DNA of 64,000 nucleotides from Callipepla californica brunnescens (taxonomy: Eukaryota; Chordata; Aves; Galliformes; Odontophoridae), in NCBI GenBank assembly GCA_023055505.1, contig JALIRH010000002.1, positions 19,054,937 to 19,118,936 of the forward strand, in the 5' to 3' direction. The notes beneath the pieces were generated by a model that saw only the letters and a program-made list of their open reading frames with translations, made no database searches and was not told the origin of the DNA. The position numbers were made by a program, and so were the translations under genes. Shown one piece after another: positions 32,001 through 44,900 of this stretch (the stretch's first letter is position 1; each line of letters opens with the position of its first letter).

Positions 32001-35000
32001 ATTCCAATTTCCAAGGGAGCCAACCACTCATTACTACACACACTGTTCTGTAGAGGCCAAATCTGGTCTTCAGGCAAAGAGAATTCCCATTTGGCTGGGC
32101 TTATTCATACATCCCACAGTTCTATTTGAAGTGACTGAGAAAATTTTAAACTAGACTGAACAACTAACCAGATGAAGAGTTTGACTGTATTAAAATGTCC
32201 TGCACCAATAGATAAATGGCCCTGCTGTAAGAACTGAGTATCTTACCTGATACGCAGCTTCCAGGAACCTAGGTGTGGAAGAAATGTGCTGTAACACTTT
32301 TATTGCAGCATCAGGGAGGAAAGCGAGGGTAAAGAACGGCCCCAGAGAGGTTAATCAAACTAGAAATTAAAAGGCCACTCAGACGTCCAATGTTTTTTTT
32401 ATGGTAGATCCTGGCTTAACAAAGAGATAGAGCCTTGCAAATTCTGTCTCCCTCCTCCTGTCAGGATTGTGGAGTTCATCTTTTCTACAGTACACATTCA
32501 CACAATCCCCCCGGGGCAGCCACATTCATTATTTCTGTGGAGCACCGTTTTCCCTTGCTTTTATTAGAAGCGAGCAGCTGGAAAAGATGAGGAGCCAGCA
32601 ACATGTGATCAGATGGGTCTGTGGGGACCACCACGCAGCTCTCCGTGGGTCACAGTTGGAAATTCTGAAACAGCCCCAAAAGAGCTGGTTTTGCTCTTTG
32701 TATGCTAACACTGCGACATGACAATAGTTGTGTCAGGAAGAATATTAGTAGTGCATTATGTGGGTTAAGACATGTTATTTTGAATTGTTCAGCTAATGAC
32801 CTAAAGGCAGGAGCAAACAACAGACAAACACTGCACTGAAGTCTTGGCCTTTTGGCTAAGATCTTAGTAAGCATGATTATTCATTTGAAAAACGAGAAGG
32901 GACAGGAAGAACCTGCAAAACACCAAGGGAAAATAATCTCATTACATTTGTTGTCAGTCCCATCAAGAACAGAAGGGACAAAAGAGCTGAGGGGGTGACC
33001 AAGCTGTGGAGAATGGGAGGCAAAGTCTGCCAAGCCCTTGGGATAGCTCCATGTGGCTCCCAAAGGAAGGTAAATGCCATCGACCAACGCTCTCCTCCAT
33101 ATCGATTTTTCATACTAAAGAAGGGAAAGAGTCTTCTTCACACGTCTTTGTTTTCAAACTGCCTTTCATTTACTTGGCTCTTAGAGACTGGCATCAGAAT
33201 CGGATATAGACTGATCATAAAATTGCTTCTTGGTACATTCTAATGTGAAAAGATCCTTGGGCAACTGGGATAAAGGAGCCTGGAAATGGAAATGCTCAGA
33301 ATTCCATTTAGGTTTTTTCTTTATCAGCAGGAACAGCAGACAGGATGCCCAAGGATTTAACCGACTCCTACTCAAAATACCACCTGTGGCTTTTCCTGTT
33401 GCACTGCTTCTTTGTTCAGTATGTGAGTGAATACCACTGATGGTATAGAAGAGTCTTATCTTCACTTAGTGTCCATTTCAGTTTCTAGAAACATAACATT
33501 AAATGTTATGGATTAATCCTCTCGCGATCACACTAGCTCAAGAAGTTTAATTGCTCTTTTGGTTTGAGCTCAACTACATTTGTGGCTTAGATCTTCCAAT
33601 TTCTCCAAAACAGGGCATACGTTAGCTAAGTTCCACTTGCCATCTATTTTCCCTTTTCTACAGATAAAAATCAGCTTTCCCCAAGCATTTTGCTTGAACT
33701 GATTGGTGAAGCATTTTGTTATCTTGTTCAGAATTCTGCAATACTTCAGGGATGGCCAGTGTTGACAGCCACACTGTGCCTGTTATGCATGTCAGTGTGC
33801 ACGTGTCAAAAAGAACATCAGATCTTGAAACAAAAATATATATTCAAATTACAGGTTTAATTGGCATCGTGTCTTCCTACTGTGCCAAAATAGCATCCTG
33901 CAGTCTATATTCAGTGCTGCTATTTCTGCATCCTGCATTTTGCTGAGCAGCAAGACAAAGAGAAAGCAGGCCACTGTGGGCCCAGTGTTGCAAGGGTGTT
34001 TACACTCTCCTCTCTGGGCCCCTCCTGACCTATCGGTATGGAGGGTGAGTCTTCTAATCCCACGTGGGGTATTCTCAATGCCTTTTATTTGGTTGGAGCG
34101 TCCCTTACATGTCTCTGGTACTGCACAAACTCTAAATCAAGGTTTCATGTGCAATAAAGCTAGCTTATAACTTTGCCCAGCAAATAATCCTTGCGGAGAC
34201 CACATTGCATCCTTCCAGTTGCCTGTTGGGATCTGGCTGACAAAATTGCCCAGCTGTGGAAAAATTGGCTTAAGGATCCTAGAAATGGGCTAAGAGTTTG
34301 TTTGCAAATTAAACTATGATGCAAGCTATCTTCGCTGACTAATGATAGCACTTTGCTTCTAAGAATCAGCATTTATTATAACAAATAATTATGCAAGAAT
34401 CATCAGCTAGATTTTTAGTAATGCTGTGTGTGAAGAAAGAAACATTTTTGATACCTTTTCTGACATTTGCCTAATCCAAGGGCACAATTCATTTTTCCTA
34501 GCTGCTCAAATGCTAAGTGAATCTAAGCTCACAATCTGTGTATTCTGTACTCTGAAAGACACAGACAGAAAGGGACTCATACAGCTTCTTTAATGATAAC
34601 CAGCTGACACGGGGCCATAGCATACCATGGGAAGGTGGCATGAGTTGGATATATGATAAAATATTTACATTAACCTGTGAATTTGGTATCAGAATGTGGA
34701 GTGTTTCCAGTGTCTCCATTCTTCAGAACAGTACTGTATAGCCTTCAGATCCTAACTCTGCATGCTGAGGCCTATAGAAAGGCAGGAAATGGAAAGATTC
34801 AGCCCTTGTAAATGCAAACAAAAGAATATAGAAAGCAAATGACAGATGACAAAGAGTTCTAAACATAATAAAAATAAGTTTATCATTATTTTGTCTTTCT
34901 ATAAGGCAAGTGATGTTGTTTTGTTCATGTAACCAAGCAATACAGTTGTCACAAGGCAGATGGGAAATCAGAAGCAGGAGTGTGTCATGAGATCTCTGCT

Positions 35001-38000
35001 GTGAACCTGTAATGTAGCACCGTGAAGAGGATTTAAACTGATGCCATTGAAGTATCTGTCATTATGACTAATGTAATTACTCCACTGAGCCCTGTCTCTA
35101 GAAATGGGCAATATCAGAGGCTGAAAAGGAATTGCTCTGCTGCAGAGCCTAAATGCACCTGTGGAAGTGTAAATTCTTCCCTTGCCTGTGGTTAGTAGAT
35201 TGCATCATTTCCTTATTCTTTTCCCTCACCCCTGTAGTAATGTGAATTTCTTATCAATTGTAAACTCATTCAGCCTTTTGTAAATATCACTTAAATATCT
35301 GGGTTTAATAATGAATTCCATTCACCAAGAACATCAGACCCCCTGCTGCAGGTCCCAGATCTAACAGAGAAATAGGTGGTGAACGGGGGAAGAGCTGAAG
35401 CTTACAGCATACGCCCCCGGCACTACAGAAAGATGTCCATGGGAGCAGAGACCTATGTGGCCAGAATCTGTTGCACAGAATAATGTACCAAATCCCATAA
35501 TCTTTGCTTTGTGCTGACTCAGCACTCCCTACTGAAGTGAAGGAGAGAACAATTATCAGCAGTGACCAGAATAGGATCTCAACATCACAGCCATTTCAGT
35601 TACTATGCACATCAATGCTGCAACAACACAGAGCATTTCCCAGCCTAGAAGGATGGTGAGCTGTTATTCTGGACTGGCCTTTGTGGTTGCACAGCCAGCT
35701 GAGCCTATTTAAAGCTAGCCCAGATAAATCTACATACCCTGCATTACAGATAAACCCCACAGCAGTGTTACAGAGCCTGCTTGCTGAACAGTATGACTGC
35801 CCTTCAGTTGCCTCAAGTAGAAACCTGGACTATCTCAGCAGTTAAAATTTACTGAAACATGAAAAAATACCTTGAACAAGTTTCAGCATCAAATATCAGT
35901 TCAAGCCCTTTAGGGATTACTGTGGTGGAGAAACAGCTTCCAGAAAGTGGTGAGTAGCACTACAGCCTCCAGAGAGGACTCACTTCTGCTGGTTTTCTGG
36001 TAGGCTGCATCTGCAGCCTGTGCAGAATTAGGAATGGTATCTGAGGGAGAAAATGATCTCCCAAAAAGCAGGTGCAACCCTAACCCTGCCTTCTAGCCAT
36101 CTAAACTTTGTGACTCATTTCTCTTGGGTGAGAGGAAATCTCTGTCCATGTGTCTTGGCCAGATCTGAGTACAGGGAGCGGGGGGTGGAACTAAGGGCTG
36201 TATGGTGAGTGAGGTCGTAAGCTGTCATGTACTTACCTGATCTAATGCAAAAATAGAAAAGAATCAAGGGAAAGAAACCCTGTGAAGGCACGCCAAGAAC
36301 AAATAAAGGAAGCAACACTAACAACACACTGCACCTTCTGTAGGCACAGTCCTTAGGGGAGCCAAACCCACTAATTTCTGCCTTGACTACTTTGGGACAG
36401 TAGGCAAATTCTGGCATGAAAGAGGCTAACTCAGGACACCTGGTTGTAGAAATTAACAACTGTGGTCTAAAACAGATGTTGCATATATTTCACATCGATT
36501 CATTTTTCTTTGTGAGAAGGACAGACAAAGTGGGTATACCATGCAGGAGCTGTATTACCCCATTTGTAGCACGGCAGAGGGGAAGCCAGGCCCTATGGAC
36601 TTTGTTGGACAGCGTGGGGAAGAAGGCACATAACAGCATTTTCCTGACTTTGCCATCAGCACAAGTGCACATGAACTCCCCTATGTACAGACTGCAAAAT
36701 ATGCTTTCTGCTCCCGTGGTTTTGCACAATAAAGAGACTGAACTGGGCAAAGTCTCAACAAGATGTGTTCCAGGGAATTATCTCAGAACTGATTCTGTTC
36801 TGGAAGCCATTATGGATAGACCCACTGCCCATTCTCAACTACACACAGCTGACCCTCTCCCAGATACGTGATGTGCAGCTAATCTGAGATATTTGCAGGA
36901 ATGTTCTACCAACTATGTAGCTAAATGGCTACTGGATAGTATGAACCTAGTGGGATTTACATCATGCCTTTCATCATAGGTCCAGAACCTAAGCAGTGCT
37001 CTTTCAGTGAGTAAAGGCAGGACTGTTTGGCCCTAAGCAGGCAAGAAATTGAAAAATTGTGAAAGGCTTTTCCAAGAGTGCAGGGAGGAAACAGCAAGTA
37101 GACAGAAGTACTTCAAGTTCCCAAACAAGTATTAATAGGTGGAAAAAGCTACTCACCCTTGAAGTTGCTTTTCAAGCAAAGAGAAAGAAAGGACTCCTAC
37201 ATTGCTCCTGTGGTGTTCTCACCCCTCATGCCACTCTCAGGGTGCAAACTGAGTGCTGGGGACTTAGAAGGATGAAGCTTGAGGGACATCCTCCTTTCAT
37301 TTCTCCCTGGGCCTGGAGTTCACAGAGCCTAGCCTTGAAGTTTCAGGCTGAACACTTCATGGACCAGCTGCCCAGTTCAGGTTCATTTCTTGCACAGGTA
37401 GGAAAACATATTCCCATCAGGGCTGAATCTGCAGATGATGGTAATACTGCTCGAGATAGCTCTACTTCCACTCCTCTGCCATGATGTCCTATAGGACCCT
37501 ACTGGAGCATGGATCCTGAAATACCTGTATCCTCAGTGCCAGCACTGCAAATTTGTGTATGAATGCAGGGGCTTGGCTCAATGCTTTACAGATTGCATGC
37601 TGGGAACATAGCTTGGAGCAGTTCTCCAAAGCAGGTTGTATATATAGAGAGAAGCTCAGTGCCCTACACACTGCACACCTCTGTGAGCACAGCTCAGCAG
37701 GAGGAAGGGAAGGAGGTAAGAAGAAGCTGACCTCTGCCAAAGGTTTGAGGTGTTACAGTAAGAAATAGTCTTTGTCGATATTTCTCCTTCTTGGTAGCCC
37801 AGCCTGAGCAATGACCAGACTGAAAACCTAGAGCTGCTTCAGATATTTCCTTGCACATGGAAGGGACATTTGAGACCAGCAGTTATTGTCCAGTCATGCT
37901 GGACGTGGCCAAGCTAGGCACATCCTGATATGCTGCCAAACAGAAATTAGAACTATTTAGAGCTCTCTGTCAAAGATACAGCACAGTACTGTGCCTGGGT

Positions 38001-40596
38001 AATCTCACAGCATTGCAGTTACTGCCATCTCTGTGTGCAATGGACTGTCTAGAAAAGGGGGTTGATGTCTTGGGACCCACTGGAGAGACTGATGGATCTC
38101 GACCCTCTGCCACAAGATCTTGCTCTGCTAGTGACTTGTGTGGAGCCAGCTTTATATGAGGGAAGAAGAGTTTCACACCTCACTCCAGAAGTACATATCT
38201 GGGTAGGTTGAGGAAAGAGAACAGAGACTTCTGGGCAAGAGGTGAAGCCTGCAATTGCTGCTTCATAGTGGTCATGCTGAGGGTAATAATAGTAAACAGC
38301 AAACTTGGCAGAGATGTTGGCAGGGAGACAGGCACAGCCACAAGCATAATGCTTGCAGTGAAACTGCAGTGCTGGTGGTGGCCCAAGCATGCAGAGGACA
38401 GCTCACCCACAGGTACTGGGAAGGATCAGAGTCCCTCAGAGTGCTCCCCTCACGTCCCCTGCCCTTGGGCAGCAGCCCGGTGGGCAGGATGGTTTATTGC
38501 AAGTGGGAATCACAAGTTTGTTTGCGAGGGAACCTATAGATAACACTGCTGATGAGCCATACCATCAAGGACTACGCAGTAACTAGAACTTTGGGGTGTC
38601 GTTAATGTGTCACCACAAAAATATGGATGTACGATGTTTGTGAACCTAAGTACAGATAAATCAGAGCAGACAGTAAATCCTGGAGGAAAGGCAAATATAA
38701 ATGTTGTCTGGCTCTGCTGAAGGTGGACCGTACATGCTGACAATTTGAGACCAGCTGTGGAAAAACAACAAGCCTTTCGTAAATAGGGTTATTTCTACCA
38801 TGACTTGAATCTTTTCACACCTAGCACCAACTGATGAAAAAGCTATTTAAAACAACCTCTAGCACTTTTGCCTTTATACAGTTCTTTCCCCCGATCCCAC
38901 TGTCCTCACAGTACAGCAAAAACATTCTTGCTCAAGCTTTCCAGAAACAATTTCACCTTTGGGCAGAGACTAAGCACTGAACTTCTTAAGCCCCAAAAGC
39001 AGAAGTTTCAGTCTGTTCCGAGTAATAGAGGAGGAAAGCCCGGGGGACTGGAATGGAAACAGCATTGTGCAATAGAAACGACAGTCTGCTGCTTTTCACA
39101 ATGTAACTCCTGCTGGATTTTCATTTCTTTTCCTAACAAGTTAAAGCTACCCGAGGATACAGGGAGTGGCAGACCTCTAATGGGGGCTAACCCCAAGAAA
39201 GCACACAGGTGTCACTCAAGCACCTCGCATCTCCTCTCCCATAGGTGTGACTTCACGAGTCTCCAGAGCTTCAAAATTTCACCCAGAACTGCAGTTTACG
39301 GTGCTGACAAATTTTTAAGCTCACAAATGAGTCTTCTGCAGGCTTTTGGAACCTTGCAAGCTGAGTGACAGCTGGTATGTGTTTAGGAGCAACTTTTTAG
39401 GAGGTGGCAACCTTTCTCTCCTTCATTTTATGCCTTCTCTTTTTAGGGGGGAGGCACGCATCCGAAGAACCAGGGGAGTCAGTGTGTTGTGATCAGACAT
39501 CTTGAGAATAACAAAAGTTCCAAACAGAAAGAAACAAAGAAAATGCAAGTACATTACTGACGTTACTGATGGCCTTTCTTTGCTGTAGCAAATATGCTTG
39601 TCTCCAGATGTCTACCAGCTTGTGGAGAAACTAGGAAGATATAAGGATTTCTAAGACTTTAAAATTAGAATATATATATATATTCTTCAATTTTTATTTT
39701 GTGTGTGTGAAGAAACAAAAGAGTATTACCCACTTTCCACCCATATCCTGCTTATGATCATCATGTAACAACTGGACTTACACACCAAAGAACATGGCTC
39801 CTTGCTGCGATGGCACACCTTACATAACATTGTTAATGTCCACTACCTCATGACAAGAAAAAACTGTACATTTCATATATCACGGCATTTCAGTGCTGGG
39901 GAAAGCAAGCAAGCAAACAACAAAAACCCCAAAAACCAAAACAAAATAATGAATGGGATCTTCATAAATCACAGAAAATGCCACGCAGAGACTATCCAGT
40001 ATATGCAGAGAGACGGACTGGATGATTTGTCTCTCTTTCCCCATGCACACTGATATTTTCCAGGAGCTGGCACAAAGCACAGCCTGCCATCTGAATTCAG
40101 CATAACTATCTGCTGGTTAGCTGGTTAATGGCTCCTCCATTTCAATTAAATCAAATATGTTGTGCAGTGGAAAAAAAATGCATGTATGGCCAGTTGTCAC
40201 TGTAACTATATTAGATAAGCATAATGTGCCAAAAAATGGCAATAATTAAATTTACTGACGTGAAACTTTTAAAATCAAGGTCTCCCTTTGCAATGGAATT
40301 CTCCACTCACTTGTGCTCATTACTCAGAGCTCACTGAAGTCAGTAGAGCTAACCACAGAAAACAACGCAGTATCAAGCCCTGGGACAACAAAGTCTCTCT
40401 TTTTTTTCTTTTTTAATTGCTTTAAGCAGATTTTTATTGTATTTTTTTTATTGGGGCAGGCATATTCTGGGGTCTGTATTCTTAGGTACCCTAAATTTTC
40501 TACCCTTCTTTTTTCTTCATTGGCTACTAGCAGAACTGATTCAATCAGATGATGAAACTGAGACAGCTGAGATGTTTGAAGTGCCTGTGGAAACCT
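26039..40596. other. Long intergenic stretch, no gene recognised
   Basis: There are about 14.5 kb with only short chance open frames. The longest (36,416-36,871, 151 codons; 37,059-37,484, 141 codons; 38,868-39,368, 166 codons) show no domain, repeat structure or recognisable family. Simple repeats occur at 31,927-31,957 (A/C-rich) and 39,669-39,687 (AT). The stretch 30,460-30,720 is AT-rich with an ATTTGCAT octamer word and several TAATT homeodomain-type words and could be an enhancer. Retrotransposons are strikingly rare here. Confidence 0.5.
39669..39687. repeat. (AT)n microsatellite
   Basis: An alternating AT run is flanked by aga and ttc so that the whole is palindromic. Confidence 0.85.
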
Positions 40597-40810
40597 TAGA
40601 GTCATAGAATCATTACAGTTGGAAAAGACCACCAGGATCACCAAGTCCAACCCCACCACATCCCTCAGTACCACATCTCCACATCTCTTGAACACCTCCA
40701 GGGATGGTGGCTCCCCCACCTCCCTGGGCATCCTGTGCTAGTGCCTCACCAATCCTTCTGAGAAAAAATTGTTCCCAATATCCAACCTGAGCCTTCCCTG
40801 GCACAACTTA
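40597..40810 (-). mobile_element. CR1 LINE 3' fragment
   Basis: It begins with agtcatagaatcattacagttgg (CR1 3' end, reverse complement). It reads through the 3' UTR into the ORF2 end, where the minus strand encodes a MPREVGEPPSLEVFK-like motif. It is 5'-truncated at about 40,810 and followed by an (AAAC)n repeat at 40,838-40,858. Confidence 0.9.
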
Positions 40811-40837
40811 AGTCCTGAAGAAGGATCAGATGGAAAA

Positions 40838-40858
40838 ACAAACAAACAAACAAACAAA
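40838..40858. repeat. (AAAC)n simple repeat
   Basis: Five tandem copies of a four-base unit lie just beyond the truncated end of a CR1. Confidence 0.85.
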
Positions 40859-41283
40859 TGAAGCCCCTGTCCTAGCAGCGTGATTCATCTTTAATGTTTT
40901 ACGATATGCAGAGAATTTGGAAATTCTCAGCCTGCACATTAGTTACTGGTACTTTGCCATTCTGTAGCTTGGATCAATGAGACCATCTACCTCATCTTGC
41001 TCTGTTTGATACAGAGTCCATTCTCCTAAGCATTTATAAAGTGTTTCTTATCATAGTAATCCTGTGTTTAAATATCCTTTCATGTTATCTTCAGTTAATT
41101 ACTTCTTGAGAAAACCCTTACTTGGATTTCCCCCATGCTATGTATTCTTTAACCTACTCCACTCAATACAATTGATGATAATCAGTGCACAGTAAATGAT
41201 TCTTCACAGAGGAAACAGAAACCCAACAGAACTCAACATGTATTCCTGACCTTGTGCAGTCTGTATCTTGTTTATTATGAGAT
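40859..41283. other. Spacer, nothing recognised
   Basis: AT-rich unique sequence lies between two CR1 fragments. Confidence 0.5.
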
Positions 41284-41370
41284 ATACCTGGTGTAGGGAA
41301 CCTGCTTTGGCAGGGGGGTTGGACTCAATGGTCTCTTGAGGTCCCTTCCAACCCCTATGATTCTATGATA
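41284..41370 (+). mobile_element. CR1 LINE extreme 3' end (about 87 bp)
   Basis: It contains ggggggttggactcaatgg and gaggtcccttccaaccc and ends in the octamer-type terminus tatgattctatgat. The terminal repeat is well preserved. It is a heavily 5'-truncated insertion. Confidence 0.92.
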
Positions 41371-43559
41371 AGAATATATTCATCAGTTACATGTTGATAC
41401 TGATGCACATTTTTTCATGCCTGGTCTAAAGACATATTTTGCTCTCGGTGGATAACAGACGTTTTAGTTGGCCAAGGTATTTTTTCTTCTTCAGGTGCAA
41501 GTCCCAGTGTGTTTTTACACTAAATTTTCTCCAATAGCAAAATTGATTCAGTCGGTTCTCTGTCTGCTCCATGCCACATCAATTTTCTGCCACACTTTTT
41601 GTATAAATGCAGCCATTTGTGGGGCAATACTGCAGGATGGATTTTTAGGACAAGGGATGCTGAAGATAAACTCTACAGAAAAATACATTTTTTGCAAGAG
41701 AGTTGAGCTGGTAAATGTAGGAAAGCAGCAAATTCCCAAACAAAGAGCGCTCTTCAGAACAAGATGAGAGAAAGTTCAGAGACTCAAATGTGTGTGGCAA
41801 GAGATGAAAGGGTGAGGATATCTCTGTTCCTTAGAAATGATGGACTGGAGACCAGACAGTGGCAGAGGCTGTAGGAAATACAAAATTATTTATGGAAAAA
41901 AGTAGAGTTTGGCTTTGGAGATTTTCTGTTTAAGAAGGCTGAACATTCACAAAAAGATTTCTGAGAGAGGCATAGGTGTGGGATCAGAGGGATGGAAACA
42001 TTTATCCACCATGTTTGATGCTCTTCCAAATGTGTTAAATGACTTGAACATAAACACCCGACATTCCAGCCCAGGGCTCAGTATCCTTTCCTATGAGATA
42101 CCACTGCTGCATACATAAATACTGACACTACGCTGAGACAGAATGTTTCAATCTTAGATGTTCTCCAGAAAGTCATTTGGAAAGACAGGCTTGTTTGTTT
42201 TCATAAACCTTGTATACTTGACAAAATGCACTGCACATGAGGTATTTCCTCTTTGTAGAAGGCTCTGGGCAGCCCCTGCTTTTCCTCAATACCTCTTTGT
42301 CATCCTGCTCTATGAAAATAGTAAGAAAGCAAACAAGCAGATAAACATATTCTCCTTACAAATCAAAACAAACCTCTGTCATTTCTTTCAGCATACTGCT
42401 TGTGCAGAAATGGCTCTCTCCTCCCCGTGCTTTCTGCATTTTGCTAATTGACTGCTTGGAATGCTTCTGTCAAAAAGGCACCTAGGTAGCTCCAGGCTCT
42501 CTGCTGCTCTTAGGAGGCAGCTGGATGGAGCTTTCTCTTTTGTCCCTCATCGGTTTAAAGGGGAAACCATCAGACTACTGCAGTGACCACTCCGACTCCC
42601 AGTGCAGAATTTAAAAACCTGGCCTCCTTTACCCCTCCTGTTCCCCACCATTAGCCAAGAGACCTCAGAATGTTGTTACCAATTTGCTGAATCCCTCTAG
42701 ACGTTTAGATACCAATACATACTGCATTACTTTGCTTTTCTTCTTGCTGCTTTTTGTTTTATTGTAACCAAAGGCTGCACATTTGAGTTGGTAAAACGAT
42801 TCTGGTTCTGGTTCCAATCAAAATATGTTCACTTATCAGACTGCTCTGTGCACTGTCTGCTCCCCTCTGCCACTCGTTCATCTCCACTCTCGTCATTCCT
42901 TTTTCTCCCCTCACTTCTCTTTATTCCTGTGCACCACGTTTAAGACATAAAAAGTGTCTGAGACTCTCCCTGCAAAGTTATAGATGAGACCTTTCCGCAT
43001 ACGTTGTCCAGCCGTATGCAACGGTGCTGCCGATGAGCCTGAAGTGACATGTGCACACATCTGCAGAACTCGCCTCCTTAACCACAAAGCAAAGAAAGAA
43101 CTGCATGGTTTGTGCACAACATACCAAAAATCCAGTGTAATTTTATTGCTGTTACCCTTGTTTTCCACTTCCCCTCCTTGCTTGCTGCAACAGCCTGTTC
43201 TGTCGTACAGATTAAGCATCTCACCGTGGAAAGACGTGTATCCGTGCTTAGTTTTGTGCACTGGGAGCAGCCCTGCTGGCTCAGAGCAGTGCACAGGAGG
43301 AAGGCTCCGTATACGTGCAAGCCTTTAACAGACCGTACGCTGCAATTCCACGGGAAAACCGCAGGACGTGTCATTCATTTTGCAACATGTGCGCGTTAAA
43401 TGCAGGCTGGGTTACTGAGACTTATCTCCACTTCATGGCAGCACCGCTGCGCATCTGTGAGCATGGGGCAAAGCCTGCTTCTGGGGAGTGCGCTCATCCC
43501 AAAGTATGAGAGGGAGAAAAAGGCAGAAGGAAAAAGACCACTGTAGTGGCAGTGTATGA
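41371..43559. other. Upstream flank of the CpG-island promoter, no gene recognised
   Basis: The first part is ordinary AT-rich DNA. From about 42,990 CpG dinucleotides become more frequent (for example near 43,190-43,220 and 43,305-43,400) without reaching island density, which suggests a partly unmethylated island shore. No coding sequence is supported; the open frames of 97-127 codons overlap on both strands. Confidence 0.5.
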
Positions 43560-43989
43560 AGGTAACTCTTCCAGTGCGGCAGAGGGCAAAGAGCGGGTTT
43601 GCGGCTGGCGCAGAAGCGGAGTTCAGCTAAAGCTCCCGCAGGGATGGGGAGTCTTGAGAAGAAGCAGTGAAGGTCACAGCAGAAGGAAGCAGAAACCTGA
43701 CCGAGCGGGCGGGCTGCGGCTCTCCTGATAGCGAGAAGGGACAGACAGGGTGTGCCAGGGCACGAAACAGGGCCGCGTCATTCCCGCAGGTCAATCGGCA
43801 CCCGGCGAGCTGACCCAAAGAAACGCCCCGGCACCCTCACACCTTCCCGGTGCGACGTCCACCGGCAGGGCACCCTGGGGGGCAAGGAGCGGCCCAGCTC
43901 GCCCCCTCCCCCTCTGCTGGGCGCCCCTCAGCCGCTGCTGTGCGGTCCCGCCCCAGCGGCGGTCCGGGGGAGGGCGGGGGCGGCGCCGT

Positions 43990-44195
43990 GCGGCTGAGCT
44001 CAGCGCGTCGGGAAAGCGCCGGGCCCGGGGCCGCCTCCTCCGCGGGCAGCGCCGCCCCTCCGCGCCGCGCACACACTCTGTGTCTCTCTCACACACACAC
44101 ACTCACGGCCGCTTCCTGCGTGGGGCCGGACCCGGCGGGCGGAGCGGCGCCGTTTCCTCCCTCCCTCTCTCCCGCCCGCAGCCGCCGCCTCGCAG
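43990..44195 (+). other. Candidate noncoding first exon with splice donor at 44,195/44,196
   Basis: CGCAG|GTACCG at 44,191-44,201 is a fair 5' splice site and lies where the strand skew switches from C-rich to G-rich. No ATG with a supported reading frame precedes it, so the exon would be 5' UTR. The exon start is unknown and the left limit given is only nominal. Another possible donor is G|GTGGGT at about 44,551. Cap-selected RNA ends would settle this. Confidence 0.35.
44079..44105. repeat. (CT)/(CA) microsatellite in the CpG island
   Basis: A short TCTC stretch runs into (CA)n and lies in the presumed first exon. Confidence 0.85.
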
Positions 44196-44344
44196 GTACC
44201 GGGGGTGGGAGCGAGGGGGAGCGGGGAGCCCTGCGGCGGGAGGCGGCCTCCCCCCCTTCGGGCCTCCTGCCGGGGCCGGCAGCCGCCGCCCCGAGCGCGG
44301 CGGAGGGGGAAGGTGGAGCGGAGCTGCCGAGCCGGGGCCGCCCG

Positions 44345-44422
44345 TGGGCGGGGGCCCGGCGGGGCGAGGGCCGGGCGGGGAGCGGCGGGCGAGGGGCGTC
44401 TCGGGGCGGGGGGCGGCGGCGG
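44345..44422 (+). repeat. G-quadruplex-prone G-run cluster
   Basis: Several runs of three to six G with short spacers occur on the plus strand, notably at 44,345-44,378 and 44,385-44,415. They lie directly downstream of the presumed first exon, so the transcript itself could fold. Confidence 0.6.
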
Positions 44423-44900
44423 CTCCTCGCATTGCTGCCGGGTGAAGTCATCGCGCCCATTGTCTCCCCCCCGGGCGGGGCGAGGGGCCCGGCCCGCCCC
44501 GAGGAGGAGGAAGGAGAAGAGGAGGGGGGCTCTGCCCGCGCTCCCCGCCGGGTGGGTAACGGCACGCGGCCGCCCGGGGAGAGGCCCCGCCCGGCGCTGC
44601 CTCGGCCGCGCGTCCCGGGCCGGAGCGGCGGGTCCGGCAGCCCGGGGTTTCCCTCCGCGGAGGCGGAGTGGCGGAGGTGGGCGGCGTCGGGCCGGGTGTT
44701 CCCGTGCCCGGGTTTCCCCCCCCCCCCACCTCCCTCCTTGGGGCCGGCGCGGCTCTGCGCCCCGTGCCGCGGGGAGAAGGGGAGCCGCGGCTGGGCGGGA
44801 GTGTTTTCGGTTCGATGTTCCAAAGCGAAGCTGTGCTCTGGGGTGGCCCGGCCGGCGGCTGTGTGCGCGGGGCGGCGGCGCTGCTGCTGCGTGACTGCCA

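Larger units (their letters stand above)
43560..44900 (+). promoter_or_regulatory. CpG-island promoter of a plus-strand gene (gene unidentified)
   Basis: CpG density and GC content rise sharply, with the core at about 43,780-44,890. GC boxes of the Sp1 type recur (for example around 43,947, 44,376 and 44,586). There is no TATA box, typical of a broad housekeeping or developmental promoter. The plus strand is C-rich up to about 44,190 and G-rich after it, the skew usually seen at the start of a transcript that reads to the right. Overlapping open frames of 230-370 codons on both strands are a by-product of low stop-codon frequency in GC-rich DNA. Confidence 0.8.

Noticed and set aside
38868..39368. 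166-codon plus-strand open frame
   Set aside because: No recognisable family, no Kozak-like start, and composition like the surrounding noncoding DNA.
44079..44105. Tandem CA/CT array as a possible CRISPR or satellite
   Set aside because: It is an ordinary short microsatellite with no repeat-spacer structure.
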